This document shows positions 25,371 to 32,137 of a stretch of 64,000 nt of DNA, one piece after another. Origin of the DNA: Streptomyces atratus. Lineage in GTDB: Bacteria > Actinomycetota > Actinomycetes > Streptomycetales > Streptomycetaceae. The stretch's first letter is position 1. Each line of letters begins with the position of its first letter. The notes below the pieces were generated by a model that had not been told where the DNA came from, ran no database searches, and saw nothing but the letters and a program-made list of their open reading frames with translations. The stretch lies in assembly GCF_014648655.1 (NCBI RefSeq), contig NZ_BMRN01000001.1, positions 186,001 through 250,000 of the forward strand. The letters run 5' to 3'. The position numbers were made by a program, and so were the translations under genes.

Positions 25371-27920
25371 ATGGAGGCGCTGCGTCAGGACGATCCACGC
25401 CGCATCGGTCCGTACACCGTGCTGGCCCGGTGCCGCGAGACCGCGAGCGCCGTGCAGTACCTCGCGCACGACACGGCCGCGGACAGACCCGTGGTGGTCA
25501 CCGCCGCCCGCCCCGAACTCGCCGCGCTGCCCGCCTTCCGGCGCCGCTTCCAGGCGGAGGCCCGCACCGCGGACCGGCTGGCCGGCGGCTGGGTCCAGCC
25601 GCAGCTCGACACCCCGGCCGATGACGCGGACGACGACCTTCCGTGGACGGCCGGCCCCTACGTACCGGCGCTGACCCTCTCCGAGGCGATCGAGCTCGTG
25701 GGTCCGCTTCCCGAGCGTGCCGTGCGGATACTGGGCGCGGGCATCGCCGAGACCCTCTCCCGTGTGCACGCCACCGGAGCCGTGCTCCAGGGCCTGGCTC
25801 CCGGGACGGTGCTGCTGGCCGAGGACGGCCCTCGACTCACCGCGTTCGGCCCGCTGGGCGCTGCGGTCGCTGCCGAGGCCCGGCCCGGCGGGCAGTTGTC
25901 CGTACGGCTCGGCTATCTCACCCCGGAACAAGTTGAGGGAGAGGAGCCCGGACCGGCCTCGGATCTCTTCGTGCTGGGCCTGCTGCTGGCGTACGCGGGG
26001 ACCGGCACGACCCCGCTCGCCGAGGGCCCGGCCGCCGAGGGCGCCGAACGGATCGCCCGCACGGACCCCGAACTCGGCGCGGTCCCGGAGGAGTTGCGTG
26101 GCCTGATCGCCCGCTGCCTCGCGAAGGACCCGGCCGACCGGCCGAGTGCGGGAACGGTGGCGGCGGAGCTGGCCCTGGAGGGGGCGGCGGGCCTGGCCAA
26201 GGGCGACTGGCTGCCGGAGCGGTTGACAGCTGCGGTGACGGAACAGGAGGTGAGGGTCCAGGAGTTGGTCTCGGCCGGTCGTTCGGTGGATGCGCCGGCC
26301 GACGGGCCCGCCGACGGACCTGCGGACGCCGCACCATCGGGCGCACCGGCCGACGTGCCCGGCCGTGAACTCGCCCCCGCCCGGGACACCCGTACCACTC
26401 AACTGGGGGACATCGGGCGTCACGTCCCGAGGACCGACCGGCCCACGACCCAGCTGTCCGTACCGCTCGAACTCACCGCGCCCCCTGCCGCACCCGCCGC
26501 CGGGCTTCCTGCCGTGCTCCCGCCCGTCGCTGCGCCGCCGCCCCGCCCGCTGCCGGTCCCCGCGGCCCCCGCCCCCGCCCCGGCCGCCCCCGCCTCGCCC
26601 GCCGTCGGTCGGCGCAGCCTCTTCATCGGGCTCGCTGCCGGGGCCGCCGGGCTGGTGGTCGGCGGGGGTGGGGTGCTCGCCCTCGGGTCCGGTGACGGGG
26701 GGACGACGGACGATCCCAAGCCCGCGCCGAGCCGCAGCGGTCCCACCGTCGCGGGGCTGCCGCCTCAGCCGCGTTGGGTGTACACGCACCCGGCGGCCGA
26801 ACCTCCGCCGCTCACCGCCGCCCTCTGGAACGGCCGGCTGCTGGTGCTGACCAGCGAGAACGGGGCGACCGGCGTCGATCTGCGTACCGGGCGCCGGGTC
26901 TGGGAGAACACGGACGCCGCCAAGGGACAGGCCGCACTGCCGGCCGGGCAGGATCTCTGTTTCGTCGCCGGTCCGTCCGAGTTCCTGTGGCTGTCGCCGA
27001 AGGACGGCAAGGTCGCGCACCGGGCGGGATACGCGGACGGGTTCACCGGGGCGCCGAACCTCGCGGTGTCGGGGGTCGTCGGCACTTTCGGACCGGTGGT
27101 CTGGTTCACCGGCTCCAACAAGGTCACGGTCAAGGCCCCGGCTCCGAAGAAGGGCAAGAAGCGGGGCAAGGACACTCAGGTCGTCAAGTCGTACCTCTTC
27201 GCCTACGACGTCCTGCAGCGCAAGGAGTTGTGGCGGACCACCGTGCCCACCGGGCGCGGACCGGCCGCCCCTGTCTACCGGCTGATCGCTGTCGGGCAGG
27301 ACGACTTCGTCGTACGTCAGAGCACGGGCACGCTGACACCCGGCGATGTGAAGGCCGCCAAGGGGAAAGCCGTCTTCCGGGGCTTCGACCAGAAGACCGG
27401 AAAGCTGCTGTGGAGCAGGTCGTTCGGCACGATCGCGCCGGACGGGGCGGCCATGGGCGACGACCGGGGCCTGCTGTACGCGGCGGTGGGTGACGATCTC
27501 CAGGCCTTCGAGATCCCCGCAGGCAAGCCGAAGTGGACGCTGAACGGCACCACCGGGACCCCGTACGGGACCCCCGTCGCCACCGGAACGCTTCTGCACA
27601 CCACCAACCGCAACCAGGAAGTGGGCGCCATCGAGCGGGAGACGGGGCGGCTGCGCTGGCGGCGCTCGACGGAGGCGGCACCCGGCACCGCCGCCCCCGC
27701 GGTGACGCTCAGCACGACCGGCAGGACGCTGTTGGCCGCGGACGGGGCCCAGGTCACCGCGTTCGCGGCACAGGACGGGCGACGCCTGTGGAAGTTCCAG
27801 GACATCGGGTCGCAGGACCCGAAGGGGCCCACAGTCACCGCTCCGTACCGGGTGCTGGCGGCCGGAAAAACCGCCGTCGTCCAGCGCGACCGGATCTTCT
27901 ACGCCTTCCCGGTCGCCTGA
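25371..27920 (+). CDS. Membrane pseudokinase with extracytoplasmic PQQ-repeat domain
   Basis: 849 residues from ATG 25371 with AAGGGGG upstream. Residues 10-270 have the layout of a bacterial Ser/Thr protein kinase (IGPYTVLARC at the start, ASDLFVLGLLLAYAGTGTTP, ARCLAKDPADRPSAG), but key residues are gone: the VAxK Lys is replaced (VVVTAAR), the HRDxKPxN loop reads LQGLAPGTVL, and DFG reads AFG. A Pro/Ala-rich linker (about 300-410) leads to one membrane helix (SLFIGLAAGAAGLVVGGGGV, about 417-440). The rest is a PQQ/WD-like beta-propeller with blades such as VDLRTGRRVWE, DQKTGKLLWS and IERETGRLRW. It probably senses something outside and signals without catalysis. Confidence 0.8.
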   Translation: MEALRQDDPRRIGPYTVLARCRETASAVQYLAHDTAADRPVVVTAARPELAALPAFRRRFQAEARTADRLAGGWVQPQLDTPADDADDDLPWTAGPYVPALTLSEAIELVGPLPERAVRILGAGIAETLSRVHATGAVLQGLAPGTVLLAEDGPRLTAFGPLGAAVAAEARPGGQLSVRLGYLTPEQVEGEEPGPASDLFVLGLLLAYAGTGTTPLAEGPAAEGAERIARTDPELGAVPEELRGLIARCLAKDPADRPSAGTVAAELALEGAAGLAKGDWLPERLTAAVTEQEVRVQELVSAGRSVDAPADGPADGPADAAPSGAPADVPGRELAPARDTRTTQLGDIGRHVPRTDRPTTQLSVPLELTAPPAAPAAGLPAVLPPVAAPPPRPLPVPAAPAPAPAAPASPAVGRRSLFIGLAAGAAGLVVGGGGVLALGSGDGGTTDDPKPAPSRSGPTVAGLPPQPRWVYTHPAAEPPPLTAALWNGRLLVLTSENGATGVDLRTGRRVWENTDAAKGQAALPAGQDLCFVAGPSEFLWLSPKDGKVAHRAGYADGFTGAPNLAVSGVVGTFGPVVWFTGSNKVTVKAPAPKKGKKRGKDTQVVKSYLFAYDVLQRKELWRTTVPTGRGPAAPVYRLIAVGQDDFVVRQSTGTLTPGDVKAAKGKAVFRGFDQKTGKLLWSRSFGTIAPDGAAMGDDRGLLYAAVGDDLQAFEIPAGKPKWTLNGTTGTPYGTPVATGTLLHTTNRNQEVGAIERETGRLRWRRSTEAAPGTAAPAVTLSTTGRTLLAADGAQVTAFAAQDGRRLWKFQDIGSQDPKGPTVTAPYRVLAAGKTAVVQRDRIFYAFPVA

Positions 27921-28035
27921 GCGAAGGTCCAGGGGGGCCGCACCCGCCCACCGCCTTACGGGCGAACACGTCTGCCGCCACACCGCACGGTTCTTGCATC
28001 TGGTGACACCGAGTGACCGTATTTGATGCGCTCGC

Positions 28036-28077
28036 TCATGGGGAAGTCCCATGACTCGCCCCGTCACCGGAGGTGAT
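28036..28077 (+). promoter_or_regulatory. Two hairpins over the leader and Shine-Dalgarno of the NlpC/P60 gene
   Basis: TCATGGG/CCCATGA (28036-28054, loop GAAGT) covers the alternative ATG at 28051. TCACC/GGTGA (28064-28076, loop GGA) holds the GGAGGTGA ribosome-binding site. The second stem is only 5 bp, so it would slow rather than block initiation. I see no match to the known c-di-AMP riboswitch found before some cell-wall hydrolase genes. Confidence 0.35.
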
Positions 28078-28080
28078 GTC

Positions 28081-29256
28081 GTGTCAGGCGGAGTCCTGCG
28101 TGCGGTCTGCACTGCGACCCTGACCACGCTAGTCGTAACCTCACCGGCAGCCGCCGCACCCGGGGACCCGGGCCCCGCCGCGGGCCCCGCCGCGAGGTCG
28201 CCCGCCGCCCCTGCGGCCACGAACAAGAGTGTCGCCCAGCTGCTGACCGAGCTGCAGAAGCTGTACCGGCAGGCCGAGGAGGCCACCGAGACGTACAACG
28301 GGACCGCGGCGGAGCTGAAGAAGCGCAAGGCGCAGGCCAAGAAGCTCCATACCTCCCTCGTCGCCGCCCGGACCGCGCTGTCCGACAGTCACGACGAGGC
28401 GGGGCAGCTGGCCCGTGAGCAGTACCAGGGGCAGTCCGACATCTCCTCGTACATGCAGCTCCTGCTGGCCCGTGATCCCGAGCACTTCCTGGACCAGGAG
28501 CATGTGGTCCGGCGTGCGGCGGCCGGGCGGGCGGCCACTGTGAAGCGGCTCACCGGTGCCGAGAAGCGCGCCGACGACCTGGCGGCCGAGTCCCGCAAGG
28601 TGCTGAACCGGCAGCAGGCTCTGGCCACGAAGCAGAAGAAGCAGCGGGACGCGGTGCAGTCGCGGCTCAAGGCCGTCGAGTCGAAACTGGCCGCGCTCTC
28701 CGATGCGCAGCTCGCCGAGCTGTCCCGGCTGGAACAGCAGGGCACGGCGAAGGCTCAGGGCGCCCTGGCCGCCTCGGGCGCCCTGTCCTCGACCAGGTCG
28801 CCGTCCCGGGCGGGCGACGAGGCGGTGAAGTACGCGATCGGGCAGGTGGGCAAGCCGTATGTGTGGGGCGCGGAGGGGCCGGACTCGTTCGACTGTTCGG
28901 GGCTCACCTCGCAGGCCTGGGCGAAGGCGGGCCGGGTCATTCCGCGGACCTCGCAGGAGCAGTGGCGGCAGCTGCCGAAGGTGCCGCTCGACGCGCTGCG
29001 CCCGGGCGACCTGGTGATCTACTTCCCGAAGGCCACCCATGTGGCGTTGTACATCGGCGACGGCCAGGTGGTGCAGGCGCCCCGGCCGGGTTCGCAGGTG
29101 AAGGTCTCGCCGGTGGCGTCGAATCCGCTGCTGGGTGCCGTACGGCCGGATCCGCAGAGCGCGCCGCTGTCCGCGTACAAGCCGCTGCGGCTCCCGCAGG
29201 GTGCGTCCTCGGGCTCGGACACGGGGTACAGCTCGTCGTCGGCGCCCGAGCAGTAG
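28081..29256 (+). CDS. Secreted NlpC/P60 peptidoglycan endopeptidase with coiled-coil N-terminus
   Basis: 391 residues from GTG 28081, with GGAGGTGAT placed ideally; ATG 28051 would add ten residues and is less likely. A signal peptide ends near SPAAAAPG. Residues 45-240 are a long coiled coil rich in Lys, Glu, Gln and Ala (LTELQKLYRQAEEATETYN and on), as in PcsB/RipC-type hydrolases, where it inhibits or couples to FtsEX. The C-terminal NlpC/P60 domain has the catalytic Cys in DSFDCSGLTS, the His in ATHVALYIGDG and a tail after it. It cleaves stem-peptide bonds in the cell wall. A 22-bp terminator stem follows. Confidence 0.9.
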   Translation: MSGGVLRAVCTATLTTLVVTSPAAAAPGDPGPAAGPAARSPAAPAATNKSVAQLLTELQKLYRQAEEATETYNGTAAELKKRKAQAKKLHTSLVAARTALSDSHDEAGQLAREQYQGQSDISSYMQLLLARDPEHFLDQEHVVRRAAAGRAATVKRLTGAEKRADDLAAESRKVLNRQQALATKQKKQRDAVQSRLKAVESKLAALSDAQLAELSRLEQQGTAKAQGALAASGALSSTRSPSRAGDEAVKYAIGQVGKPYVWGAEGPDSFDCSGLTSQAWAKAGRVIPRTSQEQWRQLPKVPLDALRPGDLVIYFPKATHVALYIGDGQVVQAPRPGSQVKVSPVASNPLLGAVRPDPQSAPLSAYKPLRLPQGASSGSDTGYSSSSAPEQ

Positions 29257-29284
29257 CCGGCCGGGGCCGTGACGCCGCACATGA

Positions 29285-29332
29285 CAGCCGGGCCGAGTCC
29301 CGTCGGATTTCCGACGGGACTCGGCCCGGCTG
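29285..29332. terminator. Very strong bidirectional terminator
   Basis: A 22-bp perfect stem (29285-29306 with 29311-29332) closed by the tetraloop ATTT. It lies between the converging NlpC/P60 gene and the monooxygenase at the end of the conservon operon. Core sequence: GGGCCGAGTCCCGTCGG. Confidence 0.85.
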
Positions 29333-29338
29333 CTGCGG

Positions 29339-30586
29339 TCAGGCGGCCGATGCGGCCCCGGACACCTCGGCGAGGTACGCGTTCGTCTTCTCCGGGTCGA
29401 AGAAGAAGTTCTCGAAGTCCGCCGGGTTGTTGAAACCGTTGGCGAAGCGGTTGGCGACCGGCTGGAGCTGGCCGGCTGCGCCGATCAGGTTCAGCACGTG
29501 CTCCGGCGGAACGCCGAGCATCGCGTTGGTCCACTTCACGACGTGCTGCGTGTTCTCCCAGTGCCGGTCGAACGTGGCCTGCATCCACTCGGCGTCGAAC
29601 TCGCGGTCGCCGTGCTCGAGAATCGAGTTCAGGTAGGAGTTCGCGCACTTGGAGGCCGTGTTGGAGCCCTGGCCGGTGACCGGGTCGTTGGCGACGACCA
29701 CATCCCCCACGCCGAGTACCAGACCGCCGCCGGGCAGCCGGCCGATCGGCTTGCGGACGGTCGGGGCGTAGCGTCCCGCCAGGGTGCCGTTGGCGTCGGT
29801 CAGTTCGACCTTGGTGGCGCGGGCGTACTCCCACGGCAGGAACCGCTCCATGAGTTCCAGCGTCTTCGCGAGGTGCTCGGAGGGGTCCTTGATGCCCTGG
29901 AAGACGTCCAGCGGGCCGCCCGGGATGCCCTCCCAGAACAGGATGTCGGCGCGGCCGGACGTGGTCAGGGTCGGCATCACGAAGAGCTCGCCGACACCGG
30001 GGACCAGGTTGCAGCGAACCGCGTCGAACTCGGGGTGCTCGGGGCGCGGGCCCATGCCGTGGACGTACGCGACGGCCAGGGCGCGCTGCGGGGCGTCGAA
30101 CGGCGAACGGGACGCGTCCCGGCCGAACATGGAGACCAGCTCGCCCTTGCCCGCGGAGACCATCACCAGGTCGTAGGTGCGGGAGAAGTAGTCCAGGTCG
30201 GAGACGGCGGCGCCGTGGATGACGAGCTGTCCGCCGCGCTGGGCGAAGGTCTCCATCCAGCCGGCCATCTTCACGCGCTGGTCGATGGACTGGGCGAAGC
30301 CGTCCAGCTTTCCGACCCAGTCGATGGCGCGGGAGGAGTCGGGCGCGGCGACAGAGACGCCGAGGCCCTCGATGCGCGGGGCCTGGGACTCCCAGAAGTT
30401 GAGCTGGTAGTCACGCTCGTACTGGAGCGCCGTGTCGAACATGCACTGCGTCGACATGACCCGGCCGGAGCGGACCTCGTCGGCAGTGCGGTTGGACATC
30501 AGGGTGACTTCGTACCCTCGGGACTGCAGTCCGAGGGCGAGCTGGAGACCGGACTGACCGGCTCCGACTATGAGTATCTTCCGCAT
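29339..30586 (-). CDS. Styrene/indole monooxygenase-like FAD enzyme (StyA type)
   Basis: 415 residues, the same length as StyA. The N-terminal Rossmann motif ILIVGAGQSGLQLALGL binds FAD. The region VSAGKGELVSMFG and the later VLGVGDVVVANDPVTGQGSN correspond to the second FAD contacts of this group. StyA enzymes epoxidise styrene or indole using reduced FAD from a separate reductase (StyB); no reductase gene is nearby. The start ATG 30586 has GGAGAACC upstream. It is the last gene of the cvnABCD operon, 30 bp after cvnD. Conservons often carry a P450 in this place, so this is a variation with a flavin oxygenase. Confidence 0.8.
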   Translation of the reverse strand: MRKILIVGAGQSGLQLALGLQSRGYEVTLMSNRTADEVRSGRVMSTQCMFDTALQYERDYQLNFWESQAPRIEGLGVSVAAPDSSRAIDWVGKLDGFAQSIDQRVKMAGWMETFAQRGGQLVIHGAAVSDLDYFSRTYDLVMVSAGKGELVSMFGRDASRSPFDAPQRALAVAYVHGMGPRPEHPEFDAVRCNLVPGVGELFVMPTLTTSGRADILFWEGIPGGPLDVFQGIKDPSEHLAKTLELMERFLPWEYARATKVELTDANGTLAGRYAPTVRKPIGRLPGGGLVLGVGDVVVANDPVTGQGSNTASKCANSYLNSILEHGDREFDAEWMQATFDRHWENTQHVVKWTNAMLGVPPEHVLNLIGAAGQLQPVANRFANGFNNPADFENFFFDPEKTNAYLAEVSGAASAA

Positions 30587-30616
30587 CGCGGTTCTCCGTT
30601 ACGTGTTGCCTGCGAG

Positions 30617-31267
30617 CTATGCCGGGGTGGCGTCGAGGGCGTGGCCGACGAGGGCCAGCAGCGACTCGACGACGGTGATCCTGTTGCGCGCGTCCATGAT
30701 CACAACAGGCACGTGCGGCGGCACCGTCAGGGCCTCCCTGACGTCCTCCGCCTCGAACCCCGGCGTTCCTTCGAAGTGGTTGACGGCGACGATGTACGGC
30801 AGGCCGCAGCTCTCGAAGTAGTCGAGTGCGGGGAAGCAGTCGGCGAGCCGCCGGGTGTCGGCGAGCACGACCGCACCGATCGCGCCGCGCACCAGGTCGT
30901 CCCACATGAACCAGAAGCGCTGCTGGCCCGGTGTGCCGAACACGTACAGCACGAGGTCGTCGTCGAGCGTGAGCCGGCCGAAGTCCATCGCGACGGTCGT
31001 GGTGACCTTGTCGGGTGTCGCGGAGAGATCGTCGGTCTCCTCGCTGGCCTGGGTCATCATCGCTTCGGTCTTCAGCGGGGTGATCTCGGAGACCGACCCC
31101 ACGAAGGTCGTCTTGCCCACGCCGAACCCGCCCGCGACCACGATCTTCGTGGCGATGGGGGCCCTGGTGTGGTCCAACTGCCAGGCCTGCAGCGATTCTT
31201 CGGCCTGGTCCTTGGCCCCCGGCCGGCGTGGGGCGAAGAGCGGCGACTCAGAGACGGCGGAGTCCAT
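30617..31267 (-). CDS. cvnD: Conservon GTPase-like protein CvnD
   Basis: 216 residues. G1 is AGGFGVGKTTF at about residues 45-55; G3 is FGTPGQQRF with the usual conservon change of DxxG; the G4 region reads VNHFEG. This Ras-like ATP/GTP-binding protein is the output of actinomycete conservons, where CvnA to D form a membrane complex compared to eukaryotic G-protein-coupled signalling. The start overlaps cvnC by 20 bp. The gene directly precedes the monooxygenase. Confidence 0.92.
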   Translation of the reverse strand: MDSAVSESPLFAPRRPGAKDQAEESLQAWQLDHTRAPIATKIVVAGGFGVGKTTFVGSVSEITPLKTEAMMTQASEETDDLSATPDKVTTTVAMDFGRLTLDDDLVLYVFGTPGQQRFWFMWDDLVRGAIGAVVLADTRRLADCFPALDYFESCGLPYIVAVNHFEGTPGFEAEDVREALTVPPHVPVVIMDARNRITVVESLLALVGHALDATPA

Positions 31268-31661
31268 TGAGCACCCTTTCGAGCAGTGCGCGGTCGGGCT
31301 GGCCGGTGCCGTGACCGGTCCCGTACACGCGGATCTTTCCCTGGTCGGCCAAGTCGCTGAGCAGCACCCGGACCACGCCGAGCGGCATCTTCAACAAGGC
31401 GGAGATCTCAGCGACCGTGCGCATCCGGCGGCAGATTTCGACGATGGCCTGGAGCTCCGGCATGACACGGGTGGCCAGGTTGCCGTTGGTCAGCTCGCGG
31501 CGCTCCTCGGGCGCTTCGAGCGCGGCGACGAACGTCTCGACGAGCAGGACGTGGCCGAAGCGGGTGCGACCGCCGGTGAGCGAGTACGGACGGACCCGTG
31601 CGGGCCTTCGGTCGGACCCGCGGACGGGGAGCCTGCGGGCGGGTTCAGCAGCGGGCGTCAC
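31248..31661 (-). CDS. cvnC: Conservon DUF742 protein CvnC
   Basis: 137 residues. The family signature is RVRPYSLTGGRT, followed by a winged-helix-like part (AEISALLKMPLGVVRVLLSDLADQGKIRVY). DUF742 proteins are found only in conservons and link the roadblock protein and the GTPase. Its ends overlap both neighbours (4 bp with cvnB, 20 bp with cvnD), so the operon is tightly coupled. Confidence 0.92.
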   Translation of the reverse strand: MTPAAEPARRLPVRGSDRRPARVRPYSLTGGRTRFGHVLLVETFVAALEAPEERRELTNGNLATRVMPELQAIVEICRRMRTVAEISALLKMPLGVVRVLLSDLADQGKIRVYGTGHGTGQPDRALLERVLNGLRRL

Positions 31662-32137
31662 TGGGCGCTCTCCATCGATTTGCGCAGTTCACTGCGGAGT
31701 TCGGGGGTGAGTACGTGTCCGGCTCGGCCGACGAAGAGCGCCATGTGGTAGGCGATGACGCTCATGTCGCAATCCGGGGTGGCGTGCACACCGAGCAGCG
31801 AGCCGTCGCTGATCGACATGACGAAGACGCTGCCCTCGTCCATGGCGACCATGGTCTGCTTGACTCCGCCGCCGTTCATCAGTTTGGCGGCGCCGACGGT
31901 GAGGCTGCCGATGCCGGAGACGATGGTGGCCAGGTCGGCGCTGGAGCCCTTGGGGCCGTCCTGCCGACCGGTGTTCTGAGTGGTCAGATGGCCGGGGTCG
32001 GAGGAGAGCAGCATCAGTCCGTCGGACGAGACGACGGTGACCGAGTGGACCCCTGGCACCTCCTCCACCAGATTGCTCAGCAACCAGTGAAGGTTCCGGG
32101 CCTCGGTACTCAGCCCGAATGTGCTGGGCGCAGTCAA
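31658..32137 (-). CDS. cvnB: Conservon roadblock/LC7 protein CvnB
   Basis: 159 residues with the roadblock/LC7 fold: LLSNLVEEVPGVHSVTVVSSDGLMLLSS at the start and GSVFVMSISDGSLLGVHATPDCDMSVIAYHM in the second half (quoted here only as landmarks at residues 20-47 and 100-130). Roadblock proteins act as regulators or scaffolds for small GTPases, here CvnD. The start overlaps the cvnA stop (ATGA). Confidence 0.92.
   Translation of the reverse strand: MTAPSTFGLSTEARNLHWLLSNLVEEVPGVHSVTVVSSDGLMLLSSDPGHLTTQNTGRQDGPKGSSADLATIVSGIGSLTVGAAKLMNGGGVKQTMVAMDEGSVFVMSISDGSLLGVHATPDCDMSVIAYHMALFVGRAGHVLTPELRSELRKSMESAQ

Noticed and set aside
27930..28080. c-di-AMP riboswitch before the NlpC/P60 gene
   Set aside because: I could not find the conserved blocks of that RNA; only two short hairpins are present.
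25353..28340. Minus-strand open frame of 995 codons across the pseudokinase gene
   Set aside because: Antisense shadow; the product is low-complexity Arg/Gly-rich and has no start signal.
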